Source of the DNA: Mycolicibacter sp. MU0083
GTDB taxonomy: Bacteria > Actinomycetota > Actinomycetes > Mycobacteriales > Mycobacteriaceae
Assembly (NCBI RefSeq): GCF_963378075.1
Contig: NZ_OY726394.1
Coordinates: 2,294,001 to 2,358,000 of the forward strand
DNA length: 64,000 nt
Reading direction: 5' to 3'
This document shows, piece by piece, positions 18,225 through 30,676 of the stretch (positions are counted from its first letter, which is position 1; each line of letters begins with the position of its first letter). The notes under the pieces are model-generated. The model saw nothing but the letters and a program-made list of their open reading frames with translations. It ran no database searches and was not told where the DNA came from. The position numbers and the translations under genes are program-made.

Positions 18225-19976
18225 CTAATGCGTGATGCGGCCCACAGGCCCCTCGGTACGGCGTACCGGCAACTCATCGCCGGGTTCGGGCCACGGCTGA
18301 CGGCTGAGCAGGTCGGCCACCGCCACATAACCGGCTTCGATCAGCCCGGATTTGGCATCGACGATCCGGTAGGCCTGCTCTCGGCGATGGATGGGCTGGC
18401 CTTCCAGCACGATCACCCGCAGGTCGCCGTCGGCGAATCGGCAGCGGCGCTGTACCGCGGCCAGTAGTTGCTCGTTGTGTAGGTGGCCTTCGCCGAAGTT
18501 CCAGCCGATCAGCGGGCCGGCGATGATCTCGCCGTCGCGGACGTTGTAGTCGGCGATGTCGTCGACCGCTCGGGGCAGCAGACCGTTGAGGGCCCGGCCC
18601 TGTAGGTGCATAGCGCGGAACGCGCCGGGAACCTTGTCGGCGACGATGTCGGCGGTGGACTGGTCGTAGAACTTCGCCAGCTGGCTGATGACCAACGCCG
18701 AGCTCTTGACGACGCGGTCCTCCACGATCTCCTCGGTTCCGGTCCGGAAGCACCAGAAACTGGCCGCCCAGTTACCGGCGTAGTACCGCATCGCCGGGAG
18801 GAAGGAGATCTGTTTCGGGAACATGTTTCCGGCGACCGGTATGACGAGCAGCCCGACGAACAGGATCGCCGCCAGCAGCGGGGAGCGCAGGTCGTAGACG
18901 CTGATCTCGGGGTGCCGGCCGAACAGGAAGAACAGGGAGAACAGAAAGAACACGTTCCATTCCAGCGGCACGCCCATCGGGAGGTTGGACAAGATGTTGA
19001 GGTGGAAGATCACCATGAATGCGATCAGGAACCACCGCCACGGGTGATCTCCGGCGACCAGGACCAGCAGCGCCGGAACCACGAATTCGGCGGTGGTACC
19101 GCCGACGTGCGCCATCAGCTGCGGGATCCGGGTGGGGCGCAGGTCGTTGACATGGTCCCGGTACATCAGGTGCTTGATGCCGAGGAAGATTTTCGAGCGC
19201 AGTAGGGCGTTGTTGCTGGTCATCACCGCGACCACATAGGGAAAGTGGTGGTTGAGTTTGGATGTGGCGGCGCCCCACCACAATCCGAGCAGGATCAGCT
19301 TGAACGCGGCCATCTGGTCGACGTAGGGAAAGAAGAAGACGAGCAGGGTCAGCCCGTAGTGTTCGGCACGGGCGGCCAGAAAGATCGTCTTGTCCCGCAG
19401 TCCCAGCAGGGCCAGGGCGACGATCATCGGCGCGACCAGCATCGGGTCGAGCAGGCCGGCCGGACCCGGATCGCCCTGTCCCGATGACAATAACGCCCGG
19501 CAGCCGGTGCCCAGCACCGCGGCATACAGCGCGACGTCGATGACGGTCCGGGTGTCCCCGCCGGTCAACGGAACCTTGCCCGGCCACGGCGGCAATCGGA
19601 TCGTGTTGGGCCGCAACCAATACAACACGCCGCCGATGGGTGGCCAGAACCGGGCGGTCAGCGGACCCGATCCGCAGCCCAAGCCCAGGATCTCGAAGAG
19701 CAGGCTGAACACGACGAGTTTCTGATAGACGATGGGCTGCGTCCACCATTCGCCGACGCACCCCAATCCGCCCAGCCCCGGGGTCAGCGCGATGACCGCC
19801 GCCGCCCCGACCGCGTACGCCGCGATCTTGATCAGGTAGATCAGGTAGACCCCCGACGGGGTGCCGAAACCATGCTCCGCCCAGTGCCGACTGCAGACCC
19901 GGACCCGGTCCGGCCACGGCATACCGCGCCAGGTTTCGGGGTCGACGTCGGGTAACGACGGTTTGATGAACCCCAT
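18225..19976 (-). CDS. Large mycobacterial membrane protein, DUF3556 family
   Basis: The 583-residue product carries the signature of the DUF3556 transmembrane family: LPDVDPETW, HWAEHGFGTPSGVYLIYLIK, LGLGCGSGPLTARFWPPIGG, and YWLRPNTIRLPPWP. I count roughly ten hydrophobic segments in the first 420 residues, followed by a soluble C-terminal domain of about 160 residues with GWNFGEGHLHNEQLL. No enzymatic activity is established for the family. The ATG has GCGAGG upstream, and a TATAAC -10 lies at 20009-20014. It sits next to a divergent GT39 glycosyltransferase, where M. tuberculosis carries the unrelated Rv1424c-Rv1435c block. Confidence 0.85.
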   Translation of the reverse strand: MGFIKPSLPDVDPETWRGMPWPDRVRVCSRHWAEHGFGTPSGVYLIYLIKIAAYAVGAAAVIALTPGLGGLGCVGEWWTQPIVYQKLVVFSLLFEILGLGCGSGPLTARFWPPIGGVLYWLRPNTIRLPPWPGKVPLTGGDTRTVIDVALYAAVLGTGCRALLSSGQGDPGPAGLLDPMLVAPMIVALALLGLRDKTIFLAARAEHYGLTLLVFFFPYVDQMAAFKLILLGLWWGAATSKLNHHFPYVVAVMTSNNALLRSKIFLGIKHLMYRDHVNDLRPTRIPQLMAHVGGTTAEFVVPALLVLVAGDHPWRWFLIAFMVIFHLNILSNLPMGVPLEWNVFFLFSLFFLFGRHPEISVYDLRSPLLAAILFVGLLVIPVAGNMFPKQISFLPAMRYYAGNWAASFWCFRTGTEEIVEDRVVKSSALVISQLAKFYDQSTADIVADKVPGAFRAMHLQGRALNGLLPRAVDDIADYNVRDGEIIAGPLIGWNFGEGHLHNEQLLAAVQRRCRFADGDLRVIVLEGQPIHRREQAYRIVDAKSGLIEAGYVAVADLLSRQPWPEPGDELPVRRTEGPVGRITH

Positions 19977-20008
19977 GCTGCCTCGCTTCCTGCCGTGTAC
20001 CGCGTTCA

Positions 20009-20014
20009 GTTATA
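20009..20014 (-). promoter_or_regulatory. Candidate -10 hexamer TATAAC upstream of the DUF3556 gene
   Basis: TATAAC on the minus strand lies 32 nt before the ATG at 19976, giving a leader of about 25 nt that holds the GCGAGG ribosome-binding site. No clear -35 is visible. Confidence 0.4.
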
Positions 20015-20150
20015 GCGGTCTGGGCGGGCCCGGAATGGGCGTTTCGGTCCGCGCCCGGCTTAGGATCTGGCTCCGGTAGTTTCCTCCAGCCGCGGACATC
20101 GCCCGATGTGCGCGACATCAGTCGATGGCGGCAAGTTCTTGAGCGATTCA

Positions 20151-21671
20151 ATGAGTGCGGATTCGAAGACGGCAGCCTCGCGGCCGGCGACGGGTATGGC
20201 GCGCCTGCCCGTGGCGGTCGTCGCGGCTGTCGCAGCCGCGGTGCACATGGCGGTGGCGACCAGGTACGGCTGGTTTCCCGATGAGTTCTATTTCGTCATC
20301 TGCGGTCGGCACCCGGCTTGGGGTTATGTCGATCAGCCCCCGCTGGTGCCGCTACTGGCGCATCTGGCCGAGACGCTGCCCGGTGGTGGCCTCCTGATGC
20401 TGCGGTTGTTCGCCGTCGCCGCACACGTCGGTTGCATCGTGTCCGCGGCCGCGCTGACAGCGGAGTTCGGGGGCCGGCGTCTGGCCCAGGTTATCGCCGG
20501 CGCCGCTGTCGCCGCCTGTCCGGCATTCGTCGGCCTGTCGATGTATTTCGGCCCGACGGTCACCGATCAATTGTTCTGGCTGGCCACTCTCGCACTGGTC
20601 GCACGTGCCCTGCGCCTGGGCACCACGACGTCCTGGCTGTTCGCCGGGACGACGGCCGGGCTCGGGCTGGAGAACAAGCACACCGCAGCCGTACTGATCG
20701 TCGCAATCGCCGCGGGCCTGGTGATATCCCGACGCCCGTCGCTGCGTACACCGGGCCCGTGGCTCGCCCTCGGCGTCGCGCTGGCGCTGGCGGCCCCGAA
20801 CCTGTGGTGGATGGCGACCCACGGATGGCCGAATCTGCAGTTCGCACAGATGATCTCACAGCACTCACGCGACACACTCGATTCGCTGGTTCAACTGCCG
20901 CTGCTGACCGTCGCGCTTGCCGGCCCGCTACTGGTGGTGCTGTGGGTGGTGGGAATCCGATGGTTGATCGCGGCCGGCCAGCGGGAACATCGGTGGGCGT
21001 TGAGCGTGGTCGCGGTGGCCCTGGCCGTCTTCACCTGCACGAGCGGCCGGCCCTACTACGCCGCCCCGGTGTTCGCCCTGCTGTTCGCGGCCGGGGCCGT
21101 GCAGGTCGAATCCGCCCGTATGAGCCGCTCACGTCGCGACGGACCGGTTGACAGCGCCTGGCCGTCGCTACGCTGGACGGCGGCACTCGCGGCGTCGTTC
21201 GTGGGCACCGTGCTCGTCTGCCTGCCGGTGCTGCCGGTCTCTACTGCCCAGGCGTTACGCCACATCAACCCGTGGCTCGCCTCCACCTACGGCTGGCCGC
21301 AGTTCACCGAACAGGTGGCGGCTGCAGCGGCGCCCTTCCCCTCCGCCGTACCGATCTTCACCGGCTACTACACCGAAGCCGGGGCATTGACTATTCTCGG
21401 GCCGGCTGTCGGCCTTCGGAACCCGGTTTACAGCGCACATAACAACTACACCCTGTGGGGTCCACCGAAGGGCCGCCCGGACAGCGTGATCTGCGTTGGC
21501 GACTTCCCACGCAGTTACCTACTGGACTTCTGGTCGCAGGTAACACCTCTGGCGACGGTGATCGCCGACGACGGCGAACACAGCTGGGAATCCGACCGCA
21601 CAATCTATCTGTGTCAGCAGCCGCGCGGCACGTGGGCCCAGATGTGGCCGTCGTTGAGTCATTTCCACTGA
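20151..21671 (+). CDS. GT39/ArnT-like membrane glycosyltransferase
   Basis: The 506-residue integral membrane protein resembles polyprenyl-phosphate-sugar-dependent transferases (PMT_2 type), which glycosylate targets on the outer face of the membrane. The N-terminal loop after the first helix has the hallmark FPDEFYFVICGRHPAWGYVDQPP, whose Asp-Glu (residues 44-45 from this start) is the expected catalytic acidic site. About ten hydrophobic helices follow, then a soluble C-terminal domain with conserved YYTEAGAL and HNNYTLWG. The frame is open to ATG 20106; 20151 is preferred because the first helix follows closely, but neither start has a good ribosome-binding site. Acceptor and donor are unknown. 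Confidence 0.8.
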   Translation: MSADSKTAASRPATGMARLPVAVVAAVAAAVHMAVATRYGWFPDEFYFVICGRHPAWGYVDQPPLVPLLAHLAETLPGGGLLMLRLFAVAAHVGCIVSAAALTAEFGGRRLAQVIAGAAVAACPAFVGLSMYFGPTVTDQLFWLATLALVARALRLGTTTSWLFAGTTAGLGLENKHTAAVLIVAIAAGLVISRRPSLRTPGPWLALGVALALAAPNLWWMATHGWPNLQFAQMISQHSRDTLDSLVQLPLLTVALAGPLLVVLWVVGIRWLIAAGQREHRWALSVVAVALAVFTCTSGRPYYAAPVFALLFAAGAVQVESARMSRSRRDGPVDSAWPSLRWTAALAASFVGTVLVCLPVLPVSTAQALRHINPWLASTYGWPQFTEQVAAAAAPFPSAVPIFTGYYTEAGALTILGPAVGLRNPVYSAHNNYTLWGPPKGRPDSVICVGDFPRSYLLDFWSQVTPLATVIADDGEHSWESDRTIYLCQQPRGTWAQMWPSLSHFH

Positions 21672-21708
21672 CGACGACCTCCGAGCGGGCACTGCCAGAG
21701 CTGCCTCG

Positions 21709-22686
21709 TCAGGCGTCTTCGAGCAGTTCCGGGGTGACCGCGGACTCGGTGTCGGGGATACCGTCCTGCTTGGCCTTGCGGTCGGCCATCGACAGCAATC
21801 GGCGGATCCGCCCGGCCACCGCGTCCTTGGTCATCGGCGGGTCGGCCAACCGCCCCAGTTCCTCCAGGGACGCCTGCCGGTGTTCGACGCGCAGCCGGCC
21901 CGCGGTGGCCAGGTGGTCGGGCACGGTGTCGCCCAGAATCGCCAGGGCGCGTTCCACCCGGGCCGCTGCGGCCACCGCGGCGCGTGCCGAGCGGCGCAGG
22001 TTGGCGTCGTCGAAGTTGGCCAGCCGGTTGGCGGTGGCCCGTACCTCGCGGCGGATCCGGCGCTCCTCCCAGACCAGCCGGGTGTCCTGGGCGCCCATCC
22101 GGGTCAGCAGCGCACCGATCGCCTCGCCGTCGCGTACCACCACCCGATCGGCGCCGCGCACCTCGCGGGCCTTCGCGCTGACCCCGAGCCGGCGGGCCGC
22201 ACCCACCAGCGCCAGGGCCGCCTCCGGGCCCGGGCAGCCGATCTCCAGCGCCGAGGAGCGGCCGGGTTCGGTGAGCGAACCGTGCGCCAGAAATGCGCCG
22301 CGCCAGGCCGCTTCGGAGTCGGCGACGCTGCCGCCGACGACCTGGGCCGGCAGCCCCCGCACCGGGCGGCCGCGCAGGTCCAACAGGCCGGTCTGGCGAG
22401 CCAGCGCTTCCCCGTCTTTGGTCACCCGCAGCACGTACCGGGTGTTCTTGCGCATGCCGCTGGCCGAGAGCACGTGCACGATCGCGTTGTAGCCGTACAG
22501 GTCGAAAATGTCCTTGCGCAGCCGGCGCGCGATGACGCCCAGGTCGACCTCGGCTTCGACCACGACCCGGCCGGCCACGATGTGCAGTCCGCCGGCGAAG
22601 CGCAGCAGCGCCGCGACCTCGGCCCGGCGTGCGCTCACCGAACTGACCACGAGACGGCTCAGCTCGTCCTTGACTTCGGCCGTCAT
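21709..22686 (-). CDS. whiA: Sporulation/division regulator WhiA
   Basis: A DNA-binding protein with a degenerate LAGLIDADG-homing-endonuclease fold (about residues 1-210) and a C-terminal helix-turn-helix (about 220-310). It activates division genes in Streptomyces and is conserved in mycobacteria. The 325 residues match the family length, with conserved [21 protein letters not shown], and DDANLRRS before a helix-turn-helix region containing [22 protein letters not shown] (shown in part). ATG 22686 overlaps the yvcK stop as ATGA, preferred over GTG two codons upstream. Last gene of uvrC-rapZ-yvcK-whiA, the conserved actinobacterial order. Confidence 0.96.
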   Translation of the reverse strand: MTAEVKDELSRLVVSSVSARRAEVAALLRFAGGLHIVAGRVVVEAEVDLGVIARRLRKDIFDLYGYNAIVHVLSASGMRKNTRYVLRVTKDGEALARQTGLLDLRGRPVRGLPAQVVGGSVADSEAAWRGAFLAHGSLTEPGRSSALEIGCPGPEAALALVGAARRLGVSAKAREVRGADRVVVRDGEAIGALLTRMGAQDTRLVWEERRIRREVRATANRLANFDDANLRRSARAAVAAAARVERALAILGDTVPDHLATAGRLRVEHRQASLEELGRLADPPMTKDAVAGRIRRLLSMADRKAKQDGIPDTESAVTPELLEDA

Positions 22687-23762
22687 CGCCACGACTTGTC
22701 ACCTCCCGGCCCGAGTCCACTCGGCCCACTCACGCCGGTTTGCCGGCCCCCGCCTTCGGCCGGCGTCGTGAGCGGTGTCGGAACCGTCATCGACGCCGCG
22801 TCGCTGTTCCGAACCTCGTCCAACGCCGCCGCCAACTTTCCTGGGTCATGTAAAGGTGTACCAGGTCGGGACACGTCGACGAATTGAACCTCGGCCGCGA
22901 ACAGGGTGGCGGCCCGCCGAAGCTGCTCGCGTTCGCGCTCGCTGGGCACCCGACCGGCGTCGATGATGATGTGGTCGACGGTGAAGCCCGGTGCGTGTTG
23001 GGCGAGCACATGCAGGTGGCGCTCCACGGAGAAGCCTGCGGTCTCCCCCGGTTCGGCCACCAGGTTGAGCACCAGTGCACGCCGCGCCGTGGTCTGCTGC
23101 AGCGCCGTCGCCAGGCCCGGCACCAGCAGGTGCGGGATGACGCTGGTGAACCACGATCCCGGGCCCAGCACCACCAGATCCGCGGCCATGATGGCGTCCA
23201 CGGCCTGGCGGGTGGCCGGTGGGTCGCCCGGCAGCAAGCGCACCCGGCGGACCTTTCCCGGCGTGGTCGCGACGGCCACCTGTCCCCGGATCAGCCGGAA
23301 CAGTCGGGGGTCGGCGTCCAGGCCGGACACATCGGCCTCGATCTGCAGGGCGATCGGGCACATCGGCAATACCCGCCCCTTGACGCCGAGCATCCGGCCG
23401 AGTTCGTCGAGCGCGGCCACCGGGTCGGCGAGCACCTCGTTGAGGCCGGCCAGCATCAGGTTGCCGATCGGATGCCCGGCCAGTGCCCCGGTGCCGCCGA
23501 ACCGGTGCTGCAGGATGGTCGCCCACAGCCGGCCCGTCGGGGTGTCGGAGGCCAGCGCCGCCAAGGCCATCCGCAGGTCTCCGGGCGGCACCACGTCCAG
23601 TTCCCCGCGCAGCCGACCGGAGGAACCGCCGTCGTCGGCGACGGTGACCACCGCGGTGACGTGCGGTGTCAGCCGGCGTGCGGCCGACAGCGTCGCATAC
23701 AGACCGTGCCCGCCGCCGAGCGCGACGATGCTCGGATTGCCGTGCGCCGGTTCAATACTCAC
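22683..23762 (-). CDS. YvcK/CuvA-family gluconeogenesis factor
   Basis: A 359-residue member of the UPF0052/CofD-like family, called CuvA in M. tuberculosis (Rv1422), which binds UDP-sugars and affects cell-wall precursor flux and growth on some carbon sources. Motifs: [13 protein letters not shown] at the N-terminus, [10 protein letters not shown] and [12 protein letters not shown], then [16 protein letters not shown]. The last 35 residues are Pro/Gly-rich and probably disordered. The GTG start is preceded by GAGGAG. It lies 49 nt after rapZ and overlaps whiA by 4 nt. The role in this species is inferred from the family. Confidence 0.94.
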   Translation of the reverse strand: MSIEPAHGNPSIVALGGGHGLYATLSAARRLTPHVTAVVTVADDGGSSGRLRGELDVVPPGDLRMALAALASDTPTGRLWATILQHRFGGTGALAGHPIGNLMLAGLNEVLADPVAALDELGRMLGVKGRVLPMCPIALQIEADVSGLDADPRLFRLIRGQVAVATTPGKVRRVRLLPGDPPATRQAVDAIMAADLVVLGPGSWFTSVIPHLLVPGLATALQQTTARRALVLNLVAEPGETAGFSVERHLHVLAQHAPGFTVDHIIIDAGRVPSEREREQLRRAATLFAAEVQFVDVSRPGTPLHDPGKLAAALDEVRNSDAASMTVPTPLTTPAEGGGRQTGVSGPSGLGPGGDKSWR

Positions 23763-23811
23763 TGGCGCCGCTCCTCCTCATCGCTCCGCTCTGCATCGTC
23801 GCCGGCGCACC

Positions 23812-24744
23812 TCATTCGCGGCCCAGATCCCGGTGCAACACCCGTACCGACAGTTCGTCGTGGCGGTCCTCGGTGTCCAGCAGCCGGGCCAGCGCCTCGG
23901 CGATGGCAACGCTGCGGTGTTTGCCTCCGGTGCACCCGACGGCCAAAGTCATGTAGCGCTTTCCCTCTCGTCGATAGCCGCCGACCACCAGCGACAACAG
24001 TCGGTGGTAGCCGGTGAGGAACTCGTCGGCGCCCGGGCGGCTCAGCACGTAGTCGCGGACCGCCGGATGCTGACCGGTGTGCGGTCGCAGTTCGTCGATC
24101 CAGTGCGGGTTGGGCAGGAAGCGGACGTCCAACACCATGTCGGCATCCATCGGCAACCCGTACTTGAAGCCGAAGGACTCCACGGTGATGGATGTCGGTG
24201 CGGTGGCGGCGTCACCGCCGAACATCTCCTCGATGCTCTCGCGCAACTCGCGGACGCTGAGCACCGACGTGTCGATCACCAGATCGGCCACCGCCCGCAC
24301 CGGCGCCAGCATGATCCGCTCCGCGGCGATGCCCTCGATCAGCGTCTGCTGGCCCTGCAGGGGATGACTGCGCCGGTTGTGCTCGTACCGGCGCACCAGC
24401 ACGTCGTCGCCGGCCTCCATGAACAGCACCCGCGGGTTGATACCGCGGGTCGCCAACTCGGTGCGCACCGAGTCCAGGTCGCCGGTGAATCCCGCCGAAC
24501 GCACGTCCATCACCACCGCGAGCTGGGTGATCCGGGAGCCGGCCGCCAACCCCAGGTCCACCATCCGGGTGATCAGGTCCGGCGGCAGGTTGTCGGCCAC
24601 GTACCAGCCCAGATCCTCGAGCACCTTGGCGGCGGTGCCGCGCCCCGCACCGGACAGGCCGGTCACCAGGACGACGTCGATACCGGCGCCGTCGCCGGGA
24701 CCGGCGACATCGCGCTCCCGTACGCCCTTCGAAGAATCCGTCAT
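23812..24744 (-). CDS. rapZ: RapZ-family nucleotide-binding protein
   Basis: A 310-residue P-loop protein of the YvcJ/RapZ family. In E. coli RapZ is an RNA-binding adaptor controlling glucosamine-6-phosphate synthase mRNA decay; the mycobacterial role is less clear. The Walker A region GLSGAGRGT starts at residue 29, with Arg where Lys is common, and the C-terminal domain has CTGGKHRSV, a family signature. The ATG overlaps the uvrC stop by 4 nt (ATGA). Part of the conserved uvrC-rapZ-yvcK-whiA cluster. Confidence 0.93.
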   Translation of the reverse strand: MTDSSKGVRERDVAGPGDGAGIDVVLVTGLSGAGRGTAAKVLEDLGWYVADNLPPDLITRMVDLGLAAGSRITQLAVVMDVRSAGFTGDLDSVRTELATRGINPRVLFMEAGDDVLVRRYEHNRRSHPLQGQQTLIEGIAAERIMLAPVRAVADLVIDTSVLSVRELRESIEEMFGGDAATAPTSITVESFGFKYGLPMDADMVLDVRFLPNPHWIDELRPHTGQHPAVRDYVLSRPGADEFLTGYHRLLSLVVGGYRREGKRYMTLAVGCTGGKHRSVAIAEALARLLDTEDRHDELSVRVLHRDLGRE

Positions 24745-26699
24745 CCCGACATCCGTTGCTGTTCAGCGGCACCGGCCGCACCGTCGGCTCCCAACGCCTC
24801 GAGAACGGCGGCGGCGGTCGCCGTGCCGATCCCCGGGATCGAGGTGAGCTCCTCGACGGTAGCCCGTTTCAGCCGCGCCACCGAACCGAAATGCGAGATC
24901 AACACCTTGCGCCGATGCTCCCCGAGTCCCGGTACCGCGTCCAGCGCCGACGCCGTCATCCGCTTGGATCGCTCGCTGCGGTGGTAGGTGATGGCGAAGC
25001 GGTGCGCTTCGTCGCGGATCCGCTGCAGCAGGTAGAGCCCTTCGCTCTGCCGCGGCAGGATGATCGGGTCGGGTTCCGACGGCACCCACACCTCTTCCAG
25101 CCTCTTCGCCAGCCCGATGATCGCCACGTCGGTGATGCCCAGTTTGTCCAGCACCTGTGCTGCGGCGTTGACCTGCGGAGCGCCGCCGTCCACCACGTAC
25201 AGGTTGGGCGGATAGGCGAATTTTCGGGATTTCCCTTCCGGGGCAAGGACTTCCGGATCAAGGTGGTGACGGAATCGGCGTCGGGTCACTTCGGCGATGG
25301 AGGCCACATCATCGGAGCGGCCGTCGCCGGCGGCCTCTCGGATCGCGAAGTGGCGGTAGTCCGACTTGCGCGGCAGCCCGTCCTCGAACACCACCAGCGA
25401 CCCCACCACATCGGTGCCCTGCACGTGGCTGATGTCGACGCATTCGATGCGCAGCGGGGCGTCGGGAAGCCCCAACGATTCCTGAATGTTCTGCAGCGCA
25501 GCGGATCTGGCGGTGAAGTCCCCGGCCCTCTTCAGCTTGTGCTGCTGCAGCGCCTCTTTGGCATTGCGTTCGACGGTCTCGGCCAGCACCCGCTTGTCAC
25601 CGCGCAACGGCACCCGCAGCGAAACCCGCGAACCCCGCAGGCCCGACAGCCAGCTGGTCAGTTCGTCGGCGTTGGCCGGCAGGCAGGGCACCAGCACCTC
25701 GCGCGGCACCGGGTTGGTCGGTTCGTCGGCGGCGCCGCCCAACTCGGCCTGCTCGCCGTAGAACTGGCTCACGAACTGCTCGACCAGTCGTTCCAGCGCG
25801 TTGTCGCCGTCCCCGGGATCGCCGGGCTTCTCGACGATCCAGCCGCGCTGCCCGCGCACCCGGCCGCCGCGCACATGGAACACCTGCACCGCGGCCTCGA
25901 GATCGTCGTCGGCGAAGGCCACCACGTCGGCGTCGGTGCCGTCGCCGAGCACCACGGCCTGTTTCTCCAGCGCCCGTTTGAGCGCGGCGACGTCGTCGCG
26001 CAGGCGTGCCGCCCGTTCGAAATCCAGTTCCTCGGAGGCGGCCAGCATCTGCTGTTCGAGGCTGCGGACCAGCCGGTCGGTCTTGCCGGCCAGAAAGTCG
26101 CAGAAGTCGTCGACGATCCGTCGGTGTTCCTCGGCGCTGACCCGTCCGACACACGGCGCGGAGCATTTGCCGATGTAGCCCAGCAGGCAGGGCCGGTCGA
26201 TCTGCTGGTGGCGCTTGAACACTCCCGCCGAACAGGTGCGGGCCGGGAAGACCCGCAGCAGCAGGTCGAGGGTTTCGCGGATCGCCCAGGCATGCGAATA
26301 CGGCCCGAAGTAGCGCACTCCCTTGCGGCGCGGCCCCCGATAGACCATCAGCCGCGGGTAGTCCTCGTTCATCGTGACGGCCAGCACCGGATAGGTCTTG
26401 TCGTCGCGGTAGCGGACGTTGAACCGCGGATCGAACTCCTTGATCCAATTGTACTCGAGTTGCAGCGCTTCGACCTCGGTGTTGACCACCGTCCACTCCA
26501 CCTTGGCGGCGGTGGTCACCATCTGGCGGGTCCGCGGGTGCAGGCCGGCGATGTCGGCGAAGTACGACGTCAGCCGTGACCGCAGGCTTTTCGCCTTACC
26601 CACGTAGATGACCCGGTCGTGCGGATCGACGAACCGGTAGACACCGGGCGCGACGGGGATGGACCCGGGCGCCGGACGGTAGGTCGCGGGGTCTGCCAC
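24741..26699 (-). CDS. uvrC: Excinuclease ABC subunit C
   Basis: Makes the dual incisions of nucleotide excision repair with UvrAB. The 652-residue protein has, in order, an N-terminal GIY-YIG nuclease domain (G19-[10 protein letters not shown] at 30-37), a Cys-containing region (CSAPCVGR), a UVR motif around residues 205-240, an RNase H-like second nuclease domain with [10 protein letters not shown] and [11 protein letters not shown], and a C-terminal helix-hairpin-helix ([19 protein letters not shown]). The GTG start has no ribosome-binding site but has a -10 hexamer TAGCCT 7 nt upstream, suggesting a leaderless transcript that starts the uvrC-rapZ-yvcK-whiA operon. Confidence 0.97.
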   Translation of the reverse strand: MADPATYRPAPGSIPVAPGVYRFVDPHDRVIYVGKAKSLRSRLTSYFADIAGLHPRTRQMVTTAAKVEWTVVNTEVEALQLEYNWIKEFDPRFNVRYRDDKTYPVLAVTMNEDYPRLMVYRGPRRKGVRYFGPYSHAWAIRETLDLLLRVFPARTCSAGVFKRHQQIDRPCLLGYIGKCSAPCVGRVSAEEHRRIVDDFCDFLAGKTDRLVRSLEQQMLAASEELDFERAARLRDDVAALKRALEKQAVVLGDGTDADVVAFADDDLEAAVQVFHVRGGRVRGQRGWIVEKPGDPGDGDNALERLVEQFVSQFYGEQAELGGAADEPTNPVPREVLVPCLPANADELTSWLSGLRGSRVSLRVPLRGDKRVLAETVERNAKEALQQHKLKRAGDFTARSAALQNIQESLGLPDAPLRIECVDISHVQGTDVVGSLVVFEDGLPRKSDYRHFAIREAAGDGRSDDVASIAEVTRRRFRHHLDPEVLAPEGKSRKFAYPPNLYVVDGGAPQVNAAAQVLDKLGITDVAIIGLAKRLEEVWVPSEPDPIILPRQSEGLYLLQRIRDEAHRFAITYHRSERSKRMTASALDAVPGLGEHRRKVLISHFGSVARLKRATVEELTSIPGIGTATAAAVLEALGADGAAGAAEQQRMSG

Positions 26700-26706
26700 G
26701 GCTACC

Positions 26707-26712
26707 AGGCTA
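26707..26712 (-). promoter_or_regulatory. -10 hexamer TAGCCT for leaderless uvrC
   Basis: TAGCCT (TANNNT) on the minus strand is followed by 7 nt and the GTG at 26699. It lies just downstream of the palindrome that ends the riboflavin operon. Confidence 0.4.
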
Positions 26713-26762
26713 GCGTGCGGGTTCGCCCCGCCGAGCAGACATTGCGTCGCACTCGACGGGCC

Positions 26763-29001
<2,239 letters not shown>

Positions 29002-29292
29002 CTGTCCCACCTTGAGTTCGCCATCGGAGAGCGCCCCGTCGGCGCAACCCGCCCGTCCAGTATGAACCACCCCGGATGCCGCGTTTCCCCACGACTCGTC
29101 GAGTGGGTTCTCGCGGCGGCGATCGGACCGGCCCGGGATGGTCGGCGTGACCCGATTTTAGTCACCACCTGCGGAAATATTGCCAGGCAGTGGCGGTGGA
29201 CGGCGCCCCTCGCCGGGATCTGTCCCGGTTACGGACGACGGCCGACGTTGCCTTGATCACATCTGCGATATGCCGACGGTCCCGCCCGGCCG
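29002..29292. other. Non-coding spacer between ribC and ribBA
   Basis: These 291 nt contain no plausible gene. Read on the minus strand they lack the conserved FMN-riboswitch blocks (no GGTGAAAGTCC-like segment), so riboflavin control by that riboswitch is not supported. The stretch around 29155-29180 is locally AT-richer and could hold a ribBA promoter, but I see no clear hexamer pair. Confidence 0.5.
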
Positions 29293-29904
29293 CTAGCCGC
29301 GGGCCAGCAGTCGCTCGACGTATTTCGCGATGACATCCACTTCGAGGTTGACCGGCGTGCCGACCGGCGCCCGGCCCAGCGTGGTCAGTTCCAGTGTGGT
29401 CGGGATCAGGGAGACCTCGAAGAAGTCGCTGCCATCCCCAGGGTCCGCTCCCACCGCGGACACGGTCAGCGAGGTGCCGTCGACGGTGATCGAGCCCTTC
29501 TCCACGACATAGCGCGCCAACGCGGCCGGCAACCCGATCCGCACCACTTCCCAATGCTGCCCCGGGGTGCGGGCCAGCACCCGGCCGGTGCCGTCGACGT
29601 GGCCCTGCACGATGTGGCCACCCAGGCGACTGTTCAGCGCGGCCGCCCGCTCCAGGTTCACCGGGCCACCGACCTCCAGGGCCCCCAGGCTGGACCGGTC
29701 CAGGGTCTCGAGCATGACGTCGGCGGAGAACCGGCCGCCGGGCAGCACGTCGACGACCGTCAGACACACGCCGTTGACGGCGATCGAGTCGCCGTGACGG
29801 GCGTCGGAGGTGACGGTGGGCCCGTGGATGACCAGGCGTGCGGCGTCGGTCAACTCTTCACGGCTGACCAACTCGCCCAGTTCCTCGACGATTCCGGTGA
29901 ACAT
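29293..29904 (-). CDS. ribC: Riboflavin synthase alpha subunit
   Basis: Dismutates two molecules of 6,7-dimethyl-8-ribityllumazine to riboflavin and the pyrimidine precursor. The 203-residue product shows the internal duplication of the family: MFTGIVEELGEL with NGVCLTVV in the first lumazine-binding half, and GGHIVQGHVDGTGRV with DGTSLTV in the second. The ATG is preceded, 6 nt upstream, by the -10 hexamer TAGCCT and lacks a ribosome-binding site, so it is probably leaderless. It is divergent from lprG across 82 nt, and the other riboflavin genes lie downstream on the same strand. Confidence 0.96.
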   Translation of the reverse strand: MFTGIVEELGELVSREELTDAARLVIHGPTVTSDARHGDSIAVNGVCLTVVDVLPGGRFSADVMLETLDRSSLGALEVGGPVNLERAAALNSRLGGHIVQGHVDGTGRVLARTPGQHWEVVRIGLPAALARYVVEKGSITVDGTSLTVSAVGADPGDGSDFFEVSLIPTTLELTTLGRAPVGTPVNLEVDVIAKYVERLLARG

Positions 29905-29910
29905 GCCATC

Positions 29911-29916
29911 AGGCTA
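29911..29916 (-). promoter_or_regulatory. -10 hexamer TAGCCT for leaderless ribC
   Basis: TAGCCT on the minus strand is followed by 6 nt and the ribC ATG (29904). Confidence 0.4.
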
Positions 29917-29973
29917 GCGAGTCGGCGGGGACCGTTCTGCACGCTGCACCGCCTGCAGCCGACCGGCTGTATA

Positions 29974-29979
29974 TACGAT
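29974..29979 (+). promoter_or_regulatory. -10 hexamer TACGAT for leaderless lprG
   Basis: TACGAT, embedded in TATATACGATG, is followed by 7 nt and the ATG at 29987. Hexamer and spacing are identical to those of ctaA (224-229). It argues against the in-frame ATG at 29978, which overlaps the hexamer. Confidence 0.5.
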
Positions 29980-29986
29980 GACACCC

Positions 29987-30676
29987 ATGCGCAGACTTCT
30001 CATCGCCCTGGCCACTGCGACCACCGCGGCCGCATTGCTCGCCGGCTGTTCGTCCAAGGACGCCGGCGGGCCGCTGCCGGAAGCAGCGCCGCTGGTCAAG
30101 GAGGCCGCGACCACCACCGCGAGTCTGGAGAGCGCACACCTGGCGCTGTCGGTGACCGGTCAGATCAAGAGCCTCCCGGTCAAGACCCTCGAAGGCGACC
30201 TGACCAACAAGCCGACCACCGCGGCCAAGGGCAACGCGACGATCCTGATGCTGAACTCGCCGGTCGACGCCAAGTTCATCGTGATCGACGGTGATCTCTA
30301 CGCCGCGATCACCGGCGACGACTACATCAAGTACGGCCCCGCCGAGACCATCTACGACGTCGCGGCGATCCTGAGCCCGGAGAAGGGGTTGGCGAACATG
30401 CTGACCACCCTGACCGACCCCAAAGCGGACGGCCGCGACAAGATCAACGGCCAGCAGACGATCCGGGTGACCGGCAATGCGCCGGCCGACGCGGTCAACG
30501 CACTCGCCCCGCAGCTGAAGGCCACCGCGCCGACGCCGGCCACGGTCTGGATCCAGGAGGACGGTGACCACCAGCTGGTTCAGGCTCAGCTCGAGCCCAG
30601 TGCGGGCAACTCCATCCAGATGACCCTGTCGAACTGGAACGCCCCGGTCACGGTTGAGAAGCCGGCGGGAGAGTAA
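29987..30676 (+). CDS. lprG: Lipoprotein LprG
   Basis: A cell-envelope lipoprotein that binds triacylated lipids (phosphatidylinositol mannosides, lipoarabinomannan precursors, triacylglycerol in M. tuberculosis) and helps deliver them to the outer layers. The 229-residue precursor has a basic, hydrophobic signal peptide and the lipobox LLAGC, followed by the LprG/LppX fold with [21 protein letters not shown] and [12 protein letters not shown]. The start at 29987 follows the leaderless promoter pattern. Its stop TAA overlaps the ATG of p55 (TAATG); the two genes function together and are co-transcribed in all mycobacteria I know of. Confidence 0.94.
   Translation: MRRLLIALATATTAAALLAGCSSKDAGGPLPEAAPLVKEAATTTASLESAHLALSVTGQIKSLPVKTLEGDLTNKPTTAAKGNATILMLNSPVDAKFIVIDGDLYAAITGDDYIKYGPAETIYDVAAILSPEKGLANMLTTLTDPKADGRDKINGQQTIRVTGNAPADAVNALAPQLKATAPTPATVWIQEDGDHQLVQAQLEPSAGNSIQMTLSNWNAPVTVEKPAGE

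Noticed and set aside
20106..20150. Longer start of the GT39 gene at 20106
   Set aside because: No ribosome-binding site or leaderless -10 supports it, and the extra residues are polar and unlike family members; kept only as an alternative.
29002..29292. FMN riboswitch in front of ribBA
   Set aside because: The minus-strand spacer lacks the conserved sequence blocks of the FMN aptamer, so control by this riboswitch is not supported.
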